DNA of 64,000 nucleotides from Brasilonema angustatum HA4187-MV1 (GCA_019359695.1 JAHHGV010000043.1:1-64000); one strand, 5' to 3'. Positions 1 through 9,442 are shown, counted from the stretch's first letter. The notes: generated by a model from the letters alone, not told the origin. Numbers and translations are program-made.

Positions 1-110
1 AAATTTTTCTAGCCCGTTCCTGACACCGCCCATTAGAGCGAAGCGTCATCCGGTTCGCCACTTGGGACGAGTAGTCGAGGTTTTGGGATTGAGATATTTA
101 TCCTCTTTTT

Positions 111-2687
111 TTGGCGAAGGTATTGTTCAACAATTGGCTTTCTTTGGCTGTTCCACCAACACAGTTGACTCAGGCGAAAGCAGAATTGACAACACAAATT
201 CAGCAGGGGCGAGTCTGGTTGTTGTTGGATGGAGTGGATGAGGTGGCTGTATCGGGTGTGCAGACGTTGCAGGCGATCGCGCAACAACTCACAGGATGGA
301 TCGCCCAGTCGCGAGTGGTGCTTACTTGTCGGCTGAATGTCTGGCAAGCGGATTACAATGCGCTAGAAACCTTTGAAACTTATCGCCTACTGGATTTTGA
401 TTATCCTAAGCAGGTGCATGAGTTTATCGATAATTGGTTTCGGAACCTTACCCCTCAATCTCTCAGTGAGGAGAGGGGGAGTAAGGCGGAACGGTTGAAG
501 GCAGAGTTGGATAACCCGGAACGGGGACGCTTGCGAGACTTGGTACAAAATCCTCTGCGGTTGACGCTATTGTGTAGCACTTGGCTCAGTGAGGAGGGGA
601 ATTTACCACAGACAAAGGCGGGACTTTACCAGCAGTTTGTCCAGCAAATCTACACATGGAAACAAAACCGTTTTTCTATTAGCACTACAGAACAACAGAA
701 ATTAAACAATGCATTGGGACGTTTGGCGCTACGTGATGTTAAAGAAGGCGGTTCCCGGTTCCGGTTGCTGGAAAGTTTTATTAGAAAGGAGCTAGGTGCT
801 CCAGATGATGAGAATTCCCCATTTTACAAAGCACTGCGGCTTAATTGGTTGAATCATGTCGGAATTGCAGCTGAATCCCAATCAAAAGAAAAAGTTTATG
901 CGTTCTTTCATGCCACCTTTGAAGAATATTTCGCCGCGCTAGCAATTGATGATTGGGACTTTTTCTTGCCTCGCGAACACAAAAATAAACTTGTAAAAGA
1001 TAAAAAGACAGGTAAATCTAAGCCTTATCGAATTTTTGAGCCGCAGTGGAAAGAGGTGATTTTGCTGTGGTTGGGGCGAGAAGATGTGGAAAAAGTACAC
1101 AAGGAAGAGTTTATAGAGGCATTAGTAAAGTTTCAGGACGGATGCAGAGGATTTTACAAGTATCGAGCCTATTTTTTAGCCGCAGCAGGGATTGCCGAAT
1201 TTGGAGAATGTTCTAGAGCCGATGAAGTTGTGGCGCAAATTGTTCAGTGGGGTTTTGGTTATTTCAATACGAGAGAAAAGCAGTGGAAGACGTTTGTAGA
1301 TCCAATTAAAAAACGAGCAAAGACAGCACTGCAGCAGACGCATCGCGCAAAAGCCATTACAGCTTTGGCGAAGTTAATCCCCGACTTACAGTATGAATAT
1401 ACCCGTTGGCAAGCGGCAGAGAGCTTAGGGCAAATTGGTGCTGGTAACCAAACTGCGATTGATATTTTGGTAAACTTAATCACTACATCACAGTCTCCAG
1501 ACAGCCGGACGCGAGTGGCAGAAAGCTTAGGGAGAATAGATCCTGGTAACCAAACTGCGATTGATACTTTGGTAAACTTAATCGCCACCTCACAGCATGA
1601 ATCCACCAGTTGGCCAGCGGCAAAGAGCTTAGGGGAAATAGCTGTTGGCAACAAAAGTGCGATCGCTGCTTTGGTAAACTTAATCGCTACCTTACAGGAT
1701 CAATTCACCCGTTGGCCAGCGGCATATAGCTTAGGGGAAATAGCTGTTGGCAACGAGCGTGCGATCGCTGCTTTGGAAAACTTAATCGCTACCTCACAGG
1801 ATGAATCCACCCGTTGGCAAGCGGCATATAGCTTAGGAAAAATAGATCCTGGCAACGAGCGTGCGATCGCTGCTTTGGAAAACTTAATCGCTACCTCACA
1901 GGATGAATCCACCCGTTGCCAAGTGGCAGAGATTTTAGGGAACATAGCTGTTGGCAACAAGAGTGCAATAGACGCTTTGGAAAACTTAATCGCTACCTCA
2001 CAGGATGAAGACACCCATTGGCAAGCGGCAGAGAGCTTAGATGTAATAGATCCTGGCAACGAGCGTGCGATCGCTGCTTTGGAAAACTTAATCGCCACCT
2101 CACAGGATGAAGACACCCATTGGCAAGCGGCAGAGAGCTTAGGAAAAATAGCTGTTGGCAACAAAAGTGCGATCGCTGCTTTGGAAAACTTAATCGCTAC
2201 CTCACAGGATGAATATACCCGTAGGCAAGCGGCAGAGAGCTTAGGGAAAATAGCTGTTGGCAACAAAAGTGCGATCGCTGCTTTGGAAAACTTAATCGCT
2301 ACCTCACAGGATGAATATACCCGTAGGCAAGCGGCAGAGAGCTTAGGGAAAATAGCTGTTGGCAACAAAAGTGCGATCGCTGCTTTGGAAAACTTAATCG
2401 CTACCTCACAGTCTCAAGACACCCGTAGGCGAGCCGCAGAGAGCTTAGGGAAAATAGCTGTTGGCAACAAAAGTGCGATCGCTGCTTTGGTAAAGTTAAT
2501 CGCCACCTCACAGTCTCAAGACACCCGTAGGCGAGCGGCAGATAGCTTAGAAAAGATTTTGCCAACAGATCAGATGGCGAAAGTTGTCACCGTCTTGAGG
2601 TATGACTCCAAACCAAACAATGAGCGTTACAAAGTCATCTGGGATTGCGCCCAAAATATGTCTTACCCAGATTTTTATCAAGTTTGA
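111..2687 (+). CDS. NACHT-type NTPase with C-terminal HEAT repeats, 5' end missing
   Basis: The protein opens inside a NACHT/STAND domain. A Walker B motif LLLDGVDEV lies at residues 37-45, followed by a sensor-like stretch (VVLTCRLN) and a winged-helix-like part to about residue 330. From about residue 415 to 825 it is built of HEAT-like repeats of 34 residues. STAND NTPases of this type act as ATP-driven switches in signalling or anti-phage defence, with the repeats as sensor. No Walker A (P-loop) is present, although it should lie roughly 80-100 residues before Walker B. The TTG at 111 is only the first possible start, and an in-frame TGA lies at 90-92. Another frame is open from base 2 to a run of seven T at 106-112. 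The true gene therefore begins outside the window, or it is frameshifted or rearranged here. Family assignment is firm; function and intactness are not. Confidence 0.75.
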   Translation: MAKVLFNNWLSLAVPPTQLTQAKAELTTQIQQGRVWLLLDGVDEVAVSGVQTLQAIAQQLTGWIAQSRVVLTCRLNVWQADYNALETFETYRLLDFDYPKQVHEFIDNWFRNLTPQSLSEERGSKAERLKAELDNPERGRLRDLVQNPLRLTLLCSTWLSEEGNLPQTKAGLYQQFVQQIYTWKQNRFSISTTEQQKLNNALGRLALRDVKEGGSRFRLLESFIRKELGAPDDENSPFYKALRLNWLNHVGIAAESQSKEKVYAFFHATFEEYFAALAIDDWDFFLPREHKNKLVKDKKTGKSKPYRIFEPQWKEVILLWLGREDVEKVHKEEFIEALVKFQDGCRGFYKYRAYFLAAAGIAEFGECSRADEVVAQIVQWGFGYFNTREKQWKTFVDPIKKRAKTALQQTHRAKAITALAKLIPDLQYEYTRWQAAESLGQIGAGNQTAIDILVNLITTSQSPDSRTRVAESLGRIDPGNQTAIDTLVNLIATSQHESTSWPAAKSLGEIAVGNKSAIAALVNLIATLQDQFTRWPAAYSLGEIAVGNERAIAALENLIATSQDESTRWQAAYSLGKIDPGNERAIAALENLIATSQDESTRCQVAEILGNIAVGNKSAIDALENLIATSQDEDTHWQAAESLDVIDPGNERAIAALENLIATSQDEDTHWQAAESLGKIAVGNKSAIAALENLIATSQDEYTRRQAAESLGKIAVGNKSAIAALENLIATSQDEYTRRQAAESLGKIAVGNKSAIAALENLIATSQSQDTRRRAAESLGKIAVGNKSAIAALVKLIATSQSQDTRRRAADSLEKILPTDQMAKVVTVLRYDSKPNNERYKVIWDCAQNMSYPDFYQV
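1401..2624 (+). repeat. Twelve tandem 102-bp HEAT-coding repeats
   Basis: Units begin at 1401 and then every 102 bp (1503, 1605, 1707 and so on to 2523), each coding 34 residues of the pattern xAAESLGKIAVGNKSAIAAL. Units between about 2217 and 2420 are almost identical in DNA. Many units contain the HIP1 octamer GCGATCGC at the same place, so neighbouring copies could recombine easily. The open frames on the opposite strand through this region are mirror products of the repeat. Confidence 0.9.
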
Positions 2688-2986
2688 CATCATTCCTTTG
2701 ACATAAAATCAAAAATTCGATTTGCTCGATATCGTTATCGTTGGTGGCAAATTCCTTTGTACTTGTTCTTGGAGCTATCCATCTTTGCTATAGTTCGCTT
2801 CATTGTTTCACACAACGTGAATAATCCTGCTAATATCCAGCGACAGCAGCAAATTCGTTAACTTTGATAAACCAGCGCTCAACATTTACAATTCTATTTC
2901 ATCCATTCAACCTAATTTGCTAGAACATATTGTAGGGTGACTCAGAAAGAAAATTATGAAAGAATAAAGAGAGTCAGGAGTAAAAA

Positions 2987-3271
2987 ATGACTAGCCAGAC
3001 AACCTACACCGAAGCTTGCAACAACTTTGACAAAATTTATGACGAGGCAATCACAGGTCGTGAACCTGTAGTTGTGACTCGTGATGGTTCTGAAAGCGTA
3101 TCCGTCATTCCGACTGCGGAACTAAATAGCATCATAGAAACAGCATACTTGTTTCAGTCACCAGAGAATGCAGCACGTCTTTTAGATGCTTTGGAACGTG
3201 TTAAAGCAAGAACTAATCAACCTAGAACAATAGAAGAGCTGCGTCAGGAGTTTGGGCTTGACGAAGAATAA
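2987..3271 (+). CDS. yefM: YefM/Phd-type antitoxin
   Basis: This 94-residue protein has the Phd/YefM form: an N-terminal DNA-binding part (TYTEACNNFDKIYDEA, then REPVVVTRDGSESVSVIP) and a C-terminal segment that would wrap the toxin. It is expected to neutralise the adjacent YoeB-like RNase and repress the operon. A good ribosome site (CAGGAG) lies 8 bases before the ATG. The toxin start follows its stop by 7 bases, the usual antitoxin-first order. Both genes look intact. Confidence 0.88.
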   Translation: MTSQTTYTEACNNFDKIYDEAITGREPVVVTRDGSESVSVIPTAELNSIIETAYLFQSPENAARLLDALERVKARTNQPRTIEELRQEFGLDEE

Positions 3272-3278
3272 AAAGTCA

Positions 3279-3608
3279 ATGTCAGAGAATTTAGAACCAG
3301 AAGAACTTCCGCAGTCTGAAACTTCTCAAAAGGATATTTTAGAACGTGACCTTGTTTTTGACCGAAGGTTTCTGGAAGACCTCACCTATTGGGTAGAGAC
3401 AAATAAAAAGACTGCACTCCGGGTTTTATCTCTAGTTGAGGAGATAAGACGCAATCCATTTGAAGGAACAGGCAAACCGGAAAGATTGAGATACCAAGAT
3501 GCAAACGCATGGTCTCGTCGTCTGACTCAAGCAGATCGTATTGTTTATGTAGTTAGTGATGACCGAATTGAGTTTATTCAAGCTCGATATCATTATAGCG
3601 ATCGCTAA
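3279..3608 (+). CDS. yoeB: YoeB-type mRNA interferase toxin
   Basis: The product matches the YoeB family, ribosome-dependent RNases that cut mRNA in the A site. The conserved blocks are NPFEGTGKPERL (containing the general-base Glu), WSRRLTQADRIVYVV (containing the conserved Arg) and the terminal ARYHYSDR (containing the catalytic His). A TTG at 3252 would overlap the antitoxin and give 118 residues. I chose the ATG at 3279, which gives 109. The first 25 residues (SENLEPEELPQSET) are longer than usual for YoeB, which is about 84 residues; a still later start may be used. It is translationally coupled to the antitoxin upstream. Confidence 0.87.
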   Translation: MSENLEPEELPQSETSQKDILERDLVFDRRFLEDLTYWVETNKKTALRVLSLVEEIRRNPFEGTGKPERLRYQDANAWSRRLTQADRIVYVVSDDRIEFIQARYHYSDR

Positions 3609-3840
3609 ACAGGTACTCTCCGTAATTTGAGCAGATAAACTCGTTTTGCCAATCGCGCTCAATGAAGATATTGGTAAAAGAGAGTTGAAAGCGAGGCTGT
3701 TGCCGCCGCTTGTGCGATCGCCTAAAACCAAGATCCCCAACTTCTGACAGAAGTCGAGGATCTCGTTTGGTGCATGACTATTGAGGCGATAGCTTCGCGG
3801 CAGCATAGCAGCAGATCGCCATCTTCCACGACAATTTAAG

Positions 3841-4515
3841 TTAGTTTTTTTCCACAACTGTCAGCCGCCCTTCTTTATAGGCTTGTCGTAGCGCTACAGC
3901 TTCAGCCACAATATGCTGTGCACTCAACCCCTCGTCATCTATCATCTTTTGTAAAGTCGTCCCAGTCCGATCATCAGTTTCGTGAATTGGTGGAATTTGG
4001 CAGTACCTCCCGCCATTCTTTGTGCGCCGCCAAATACTTGGTTTTTCAGGTTTGTCTTCTTTAGGAGTGCGCGGTTCTCTCATCAAAGAGCGTACAGCAT
4101 CTTGGGTAATTGCAGTTAAGTCTAAAAGCCTATCTATAATTTGTTTGTACTTATTGCTATTCTGTGCTAGCTGATATACAGTACTTGGTTCAATTTGTGC
4201 TAACTCTTGAGGCGAGAACTTTTGAAATGCTGCTGCAATCTTGAGATATTTTTTTTCTTCACCCTTCCAACCAGAGTCAAAAAGTAATCTTTTATACTCT
4301 CTTACAGAGCGCTTCTGTTTTTGCTTGGCTAACCAAAAGGCATGACGCAAAATTGTTTCAGTCGCATCAGCAAGCATTTGGAAGGAAATACTATCATCCA
4401 CAATGCTTTTGAGCACAGTAGCTCTTTCTTCTAAATATTGTTGGTCGAAGTCTGATTTTGCAATTGCTTGTTTGTCATCTGGGATAGCAATTGCATTCTT
4501 CAGTGGTGTCATCAT
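3841..4515 (-). CDS. Protein of unknown function
   Basis: I do not recognise the family. The start was placed at the ATG pair at 4510-4515 rather than the TTG at 4522-4524. The 224-residue product is charged and predicted soluble, with a helical N-terminal two thirds rich in Lys, Gln and Glu. A Lys/Arg/Pro-rich linker follows (REPRTPKEDKPEKPSIWRR), then a short C-terminal part (TLQKMIDDEGLSAQHIVAEA). The layout suggests nucleic-acid association, but that is a guess. It sits alone on the minus strand between the YoeB gene and a peptidoglycan-binding protein. Confidence 0.6.
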   Translation of the reverse strand: MMTPLKNAIAIPDDKQAIAKSDFDQQYLEERATVLKSIVDDSISFQMLADATETILRHAFWLAKQKQKRSVREYKRLLFDSGWKGEEKKYLKIAAAFQKFSPQELAQIEPSTVYQLAQNSNKYKQIIDRLLDLTAITQDAVRSLMREPRTPKEDKPEKPSIWRRTKNGGRYCQIPPIHETDDRTGTTLQKMIDDEGLSAQHIVAEAVALRQAYKEGRLTVVEKN

Positions 4516-4992
4516 GGTACTCAATAATACTGGATTTTTAGAAGTTCATTGTGTCCTACGGACATAGAGACAAGAGCACAGTGCCTTCACAGGAGATTGT
4601 CCATATGAAAGCACGGCGCAACTGGCGATTTTCTCATAGGTGCCGTCCTTTTGGAAGCAGCGCCAAGACCAAAATTTCTTACTATAGAACAATTGTACTA
4701 CTAAAAAGCAAAGAGTAATCGCCAAAGATACTCATCTTTTGAAAGATATTATGAAAATTAGATACATCCAAAACTCTGTTGACAGACGGATCTGATGCAT
4801 ATCTAGCAATACTCCGCAATCTGCTAGTAGTTAAGTCAAATAACTGAAGTTGGTCGATCCTAGCAAAAAAATATTGCTCAACACTACTGGTATCAAAAAA
4901 CAAGATTCTTTCTTTTGACGTAGTTATGTTAGGGAACTTTAACGATTCTGTTATAAGTCCTTAATATATGCTTACATATTTAAAGTGACATT
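4516..4992. other. Intergenic region without a convincing gene
   Basis: Contains one short minus-strand open frame (4682-4903, 73 codons) with no recognisable motif or clear ribosome site. AT-rich sequence just before 4993 is the likely promoter region of the next gene. Confidence 0.4.
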
Positions 4993-5517
4993 ATGGTTCT
5001 GTCTATAACACTTCAACTCCCTACAAAGAAACCAACCTTACAATTTGGTGCTTGTGGTCAAATTGTTAGAGAAATGCAGAAAGCCTTAAATCGGCGACTT
5101 GCTCAACTAGATACTGTCTCAGTATCTCCTTTGTCAGTTTCTACCGTAGGTTACTTTGACCACCAAACCAGAGATGCTGTGAAATACTTGCAGTGTCTTG
5201 CTTTCTTAAGTATAGATGGGATTGTGGGACAACAGACCTGGGCATATTTGTGCAACGGATTTGCTGGCTTGCCAATACTAAGTTTTGGCAGTAGTGGAAG
5301 TGTAGTCAAGGCTGTTCAAGAACCCCTGCAAGTTGGTGGCTACTACTTTGGTGCCATTGATGGTATTTTTGGAGCCAAAACTGAGGCTGCAGTTTTGGCT
5401 TTTCAAGCAGAACACTGTTTAGAAAGCGAAGGTATCATTGAAGCTTTGACTTGGAATACGTTAAGCAAGTTAGATAGTCATGGCTCTCGTTGCAGGGTTA
5501 ATGCATTTCGTGGGTAG
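4993..5517 (+). CDS. Protein with two peptidoglycan-binding (PG_binding_1) domains
   Basis: Two copies of the PG_binding_1 fold are visible. The first, about residues 15-85, runs from LQFGACGQIVREMQKALN to YFDHQTRDAVKYLQ and IDGIVGQQTWAYL. The second, about 93-160, runs from LSFGSSGSVVKAVQEPL to GYYFGAIDGIFGAKTEAAV and EGIIEALTWNTL. Such domains bind murein in cell-wall enzymes. There is no catalytic domain and no obvious signal peptide, so the protein may be a binding module only. It stands alone. Confidence 0.85.
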   Translation: MVLSITLQLPTKKPTLQFGACGQIVREMQKALNRRLAQLDTVSVSPLSVSTVGYFDHQTRDAVKYLQCLAFLSIDGIVGQQTWAYLCNGFAGLPILSFGSSGSVVKAVQEPLQVGGYYFGAIDGIFGAKTEAAVLAFQAEHCLESEGIIEALTWNTLSKLDSHGSRCRVNAFRG

Positions 5518-5821
5518 TCAAGTTAACCACCTTGTGTTTTTGGAATTTTGAATTCCCCGAAAAATATTTTTTAATTTTTAATTGATATTTTTGGACGAGG
5601 GCGCAGCAAGAGTCATGTTATCTGGTGCGCTCTTGTTACTAAGGAACAGGGAACGCTTAACTCTTAACGCTTAACTCTTAATAACAAAGAATTCAGTCTT
5701 AAGTGTCTTCTAACTTCCAACTTCCGATTTCCAACTTCTTTATAGTAGAAATGTCAGCATTGTATCTGAAAAAGGATGTTGATTCATATATGAATTAACA
5801 AGTCCTTTTTTACAAAAGCTG
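5518..5821. repeat. Intergenic region with short tandem repeats
   Basis: From about 5645 to 5740 there are tandem short motifs: AACGCTTAACTCTTA is repeated, followed by repeats of ACTTCCAACTTCC type. This is the short-tandem-repeat style common between genes of Nostocales. No gene seen. Confidence 0.5.
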
Positions 5822-6340
5822 ATGCGAGTTAAAAATTTAGCTTACGGTATAGTACTATCATCTTGCTGGCTAACATCATGGGTTGTATCTTCTTTTGCTG
5901 TCAATGGCGTTGTATCTTCCAATGAAATCAATACTAAAACCATTACTATTGAAAAAGCCGAGTTTGGGGTTTTAAGAGACGATCGCAACGGTAAAATATC
6001 CTTTCTGCCTACAACGAAAGTGCCACATCAAGAAGGAAAACAGTACGGATGGCGTATTCAGCTTAAAGACAAGCAAAATGAAGTGACGTGGAAAGAAGTC
6101 CTTCGATTACCGAAACTTCCAGAAACTTGGAGTACAAGTAGTGGTGAAAATTTATTAATATCAGCCGATGGGATGGAAGCAGTGACAAAGCGCACACAGT
6201 CGGCAAAAAAAGGAGTCATTGAGAACTTTTGGACTGTTGCTTCTGGCGATCCTACTGGTAAACATACGATCGCAGTCTACATTGATAACCGTCGCATTGG
6301 TTTTTTCGAGTTTGAGGTTATTTCCCCGAAGCAGAAGTAA
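5822..6340 (+). CDS. Exported protein of unknown function
   Basis: The 172-residue product begins with a signal-peptide-like segment (MRVKNLAYGIVLSSCWLTSW, hydrophobic to about residue 28). The rest looks like a single beta-rich domain (EKAEFGVLRDDRNGKISFLP to HTIAVYIDNRRIGFFEFEV). The ending resembles small immunoglobulin-like DUF3859-type folds, but I am not sure of the family. It is probably periplasmic or cell-surface. No operon partners. Confidence 0.6.
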   Translation: MRVKNLAYGIVLSSCWLTSWVVSSFAVNGVVSSNEINTKTITIEKAEFGVLRDDRNGKISFLPTTKVPHQEGKQYGWRIQLKDKQNEVTWKEVLRLPKLPETWSTSSGENLLISADGMEAVTKRTQSAKKGVIENFWTVASGDPTGKHTIAVYIDNRRIGFFEFEVISPKQK

Positions 6341-6609
6341 CAGTTATCAGTTATCAGTTAGATTCAGACTCACCTAATTTATCAACCAGTGTATTAGGTA
6401 TGATATGCCTGAAACTTAATGAGTCTCAAAGAAAACTTCTGTTGAAATCAATCGGTCTCAAAAGAAACTTTTGTTGATTGCGAGCAAGCATCTATATTAT
6501 ATGTAGGAATTCAGAAATTTTGACTGTTGACCTAGGTACAAAGCAAGGCGTAAAGTAGTAGCGAGTTACGACCTTCTACTAGGTCGCATCTATAACTGAA
6601 GTACCTTGT

Positions 6610-7773
6610 ATGTCACCACATCTTACTCCTCCAACAACAAAGCCACGAGTTCCTAATTTCTCCTCTGGTCCTTGTGCTAAACGTCCTGGCTGGTCTGTTT
6701 CCAAGCTGGAAAATGCTTTTGTAGGTCGCTCTCACCGTTCTGAGGATGGCAAAGCTCGCATCAAAGAAGTCATTGAGCGCTCCAAAACAATTCTTGGTGT
6801 TCCTGCAGATTATCGCTTGGGCATTGTTCCAGCTTCCGACACAGGCGCAGTGGAAATGGCACTATGGTCCCTGTTAGGAAAGTACCCCCTTGATATCTTG
6901 GCGTGGGAAAGCTTTGGTTTGGAATGGGTCAAAGATGTTGTAGACGAACTGAAGTTGCCTAATCTCAACGTTCTCAAGGCAACTTATGGTGGTTTGCCAG
7001 ACCTCAACCAAGTTGACTTTAGTCATGATGTGGTGTTTTTGTGGAATGGCACGACATCAGGTGTTAGGGTTTCTAATGGCGATTGGATCAAAGATGACCG
7101 TCAAGGTTTGACCATCTGCGATGCAACTTCTGCCGTTTTCGCAATGGAAATACCCTGGCACAAGTTGGATGTTGTGACCTACTCTTGGCAAAAGGTGCTG
7201 GGAGGAGAAGCGCAGCATGGAGTCATTGTCCTTTCACCTCGTGCTGTTGAACGTCTGGAAAGCTACCAACCTGCTTGGCCGATACCGAAGCTGTTTCGCT
7301 TAGCACAAAAAGGTAAGCTTATTGAAGGAATTTTCAAAGGGGATACAATTAACACCCCATCAATGCTGTGTGTGGAAGATGCGCTTGATGGATTACTCTG
7401 GGCAGACAGCATTGGTGGACTTCCCGGCTTGATTCGTCGTAGTGAGGCAAATCTGGCGACAATTGCCCGTTGGGTTGAGCAAAGTGATTGGGCAGCTTTC
7501 TTAGCAGAGAAGCCAGAAACCCGTTCTTGTACTTCAATTTGCCTCAAGATTGTTGATGATTGGTTTACAAACTTAAGTCCAGAGAAGCAAGCAGAATCCG
7601 CTAAAAAAATCGCGAAACTTCTCCAAAAGCAAGAAGTTGCTTATGATATCGCATCCTACCGTTCTGCACCTCCAGGAATCAGGATTTGGGGTGGGGCGAC
7701 AGTAGAAACGACAGATATTGAGGCGTTGCTACCATGGTTGGATTGGGCATACGCGACTGTTAAACAGGAGTAG
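6610..7773 (+). CDS. serC: Phosphoserine aminotransferase
   Basis: This PLP-dependent class V aminotransferase converts 3-phosphohydroxypyruvate and glutamate to phosphoserine in serine synthesis. The 387-residue protein starts with the family hallmark [13 protein letters not shown]. It has the aspartate of the cofactor pocket in [16 protein letters not shown] and the PLP lysine (about K195) in [13 protein letters not shown]. The sequence type is that found in Methanosarcina and alpha-proteobacteria rather than the E. coli form. A single gene with no close partners, convergent with the next. Confidence 0.88.
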   Translation: MSPHLTPPTTKPRVPNFSSGPCAKRPGWSVSKLENAFVGRSHRSEDGKARIKEVIERSKTILGVPADYRLGIVPASDTGAVEMALWSLLGKYPLDILAWESFGLEWVKDVVDELKLPNLNVLKATYGGLPDLNQVDFSHDVVFLWNGTTSGVRVSNGDWIKDDRQGLTICDATSAVFAMEIPWHKLDVVTYSWQKVLGGEAQHGVIVLSPRAVERLESYQPAWPIPKLFRLAQKGKLIEGIFKGDTINTPSMLCVEDALDGLLWADSIGGLPGLIRRSEANLATIARWVEQSDWAAFLAEKPETRSCTSICLKIVDDWFTNLSPEKQAESAKKIAKLLQKQEVAYDIASYRSAPPGIRIWGGATVETTDIEALLPWLDWAYATVKQE

Positions 7774-7792
7774 GAACAGTTTTTCTATGGTT

Positions 7793-8248
7793 TCATGAAT
7801 GCTGTTGAGCCCATTTTTCCCAAAAAGGACGCAGATCCGGTGGCTGTCCCTCATAATTGAGCATCTGATCTGAAATTATCACCCACGGCTGAGCGCTACT
7901 TGTCCAAATGTTACCCACAGGACGTAACCAACTTGTGTCATCTAGCGTTCCAGCTTTAACGTTGATGGTTTCTCGATTATAAGCCCGCTCATGGAACAAT
8001 CGCGTTCCGCAGTCACCGCAAAACAGGCAACTCACCTCACGTCCACTATCGGCTTTACGTGTCCAAGCTTTCGGTTGTCCTTGGGTAACGACAACAGCAT
8101 CCCGTGGTACAGTGAGGGACATTCCAAAAGCGCTGGAAGATTGTTTCTGACATTCCTTACAGTGGCACAAATAGAGAGTTAATGGTTCAGCACGGATTTC
8201 ATAGCGAATTTGTCCACATTGACAGCTGCCGGTATAAGTCGCATTCAC
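7793..8248 (-). CDS. GFA-family zinc-binding protein (CENP-V/glutathione-dependent formaldehyde-activating type)
   Basis: Zinc ligands typical of the GFA fold are visible: GSCQCGQIRYEI near the start, LCHCKECQKQSSSAFG at about 27-42, and CLFCGDCGTRLFHE at about 75-88. The closing part (KAGTLDD, WTSSAQPW) also fits the family. Members are annotated as formaldehyde-activating enzymes, but most have no proven activity. Length (151 residues) is normal. It is convergent with serC, with only 19 bases between them. Confidence 0.85.
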   Translation of the reverse strand: MNATYTGSCQCGQIRYEIRAEPLTLYLCHCKECQKQSSSAFGMSLTVPRDAVVVTQGQPKAWTRKADSGREVSCLFCGDCGTRLFHERAYNRETINVKAGTLDDTSWLRPVGNIWTSSAQPWVIISDQMLNYEGQPPDLRPFWEKWAQQHS

Positions 8249-8404
8249 AGCTTTTCTCCTCCTTGCTATTCACTGCTGCCTGATTGTACCCAAAGCTGCT
8301 CCAATCTTGAAGTTAAAAAATCTATGGTTACTTTTCCGGAATTGGTATTCATGTGGTGGTAGATATTATTAACCTAACCACTTATATCTGAACTTCTTAT
8401 ATTG

Positions 8405-8468
8405 AGCCAAAGTGGAGATAACTCCACTGTCTATTATTAAGGCCCAGTCGTTATGACTGGGCTTTTGG
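8405..8468 (+). ncRNA. Candidate small RNA ending in an intrinsic terminator
   Basis: Two perfect hairpins stand in a 477-base gap where no plus-strand gene ends. The first has AGTGGAG (8411-8417) pairing with CTCCACT (8422-8428). The second is an 8-bp stem, GCCCAGTC/GACTGGGC, followed by TTTT. Because nothing upstream on this strand needs terminating, a short independent transcript is the simplest reading. The 5' end is unknown; TATATC/TATATT-like boxes lie just upstream. Confidence 0.35.
8442..8467 (+). terminator. Intrinsic terminator
   Basis: GCCCAGTC (8442-8449), loop GTTAT, GACTGGGC (8455-8462), then CTTTT. The 8-bp stem is perfect and GC-rich. Confidence 0.7.
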
Positions 8469-8725
8469 CTATGGGCTGATGCAATTGGCTTTTCTTTTCT
8501 CACATTCGCTTAACATTCCGCCTTATCTTGGTTTGGCTGGCTGTATAAGGTGTGCCTGACAAGCACCGAGATGTTGAGGAGCGCAATGAAGGGAAACTGG
8601 CTTCACGTTCCGTTTTCAAGACCAGCTTTCTTTGGTGACAACGTTGGTGAGTTTAATCAAATTAATTTCCCTAGCGAGTAGGGAGACGAAAATTTCATCT
8701 CACAGGACGGACGCCGGTCTAGCTC

Positions 8726-9169
8726 CTAAAAGCGCGAGATCAGCGTGACGCCAACGATCAGCAGAAACGTACCCACGCCGCGCATCAAGTTGAAGGAGTG
8801 CGGCTCAACGTGCAACAGGCCGAAGTGGTCAATGGCGATGGACATAATGATCGCAGCGCTGACGTTGAGCGCGGTGTAAGTGCCCGTGCCGACCTCGCCG
8901 ACTAGCTTCAGCCCGGCATACACGGCCACCGCGCCGACTAACCCAGCCAACGGTGCCCACCAAGGCATTAGCTGGATGTCTCGCAAGGATGGTAGCGGCT
9001 TCGGAACAACGGCGACGGCGCAAACAAAAAAGGCGACGATGAGACTGAAAGAAACCAGTGAGGCGAGCCACGGATTTTTCAACGAGCGATAAAGCTGCGC
9101 GTTCATAGCTGCGCCGCAGGACTGGAGGAGACCCCCGACGATGATGAACAGGTAAATGCCGATTTTCAT
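8726..9169 (-). CDS. YdcZ/DUF606-type DMT-superfamily membrane protein
   Basis: The 147-residue, strongly hydrophobic protein has four or five membrane segments (about 4-24, 33-55, 68-90, 95-115, 124-146). It shows the DUF606 pattern GGLLQSCGAAMNAQLYRSLKNPWLASLVSFS and APLAGLVGAVAVYAGLKLVGEVGTGTY. These half-size DMT-family proteins are thought to be transporters or exporters of unknown substrate. The DNA is clearly more GC-rich than its neighbours, with many GCG, GCC and CGC codons, which suggests recent acquisition. The flanks are poor in genes. Confidence 0.8.
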   Translation of the reverse strand: MKIGIYLFIIVGGLLQSCGAAMNAQLYRSLKNPWLASLVSFSLIVAFFVCAVAVVPKPLPSLRDIQLMPWWAPLAGLVGAVAVYAGLKLVGEVGTGTYTALNVSAAIIMSIAIDHFGLLHVEPHSFNLMRGVGTFLLIVGVTLISRF

Positions 9170-9442
9170 GTGGATGTAATGGTAACACTATTGACTGCTA
9201 CGAAAATAGCCGCTTTCTTGAGCAAATTTCTATGGTTTAGTACGTTCATTGACTTCTGCATCAAAATTCACTTTCTCTATCTAGCGTGTGCAAAAATCAT
9301 GCCAATCATTCTGGACAAGCGCCAGGTAGCCAAAGGCAACAACGCTGTAGACACGTTCGACGAGATCGCACTCAGGAGTCGCTTCAGAAAAAGGCTGTTT
9401 ATTCTGGAATAAAAAACACATCACTATTTGCCCACGCTTATT

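Noticed and set aside
1259-2368. Long minus-strand open frames across the HEAT repeats
   Set aside because: They arise because the 102-bp repeat happens to be open in the opposite strand; the product is only the mirrored repeat.
3432-3857. 141-codon minus-strand frame
   Set aside because: Overlaps the YoeB gene and intergenic repeats and has no motif.
4682-4903. 73-codon minus-strand frame
   Set aside because: No ribosome site or recognisable domain; cannot be supported from sequence alone.
5640-5740. CRISPR array
   Set aside because: The short repeats are adjacent and lack unique spacers of constant length.
8829-9188. 119-codon minus-strand frame over the DUF606 gene
   Set aside because: A GC-rich shadow frame; the DUF606 frame has clear membrane segments and family motifs.
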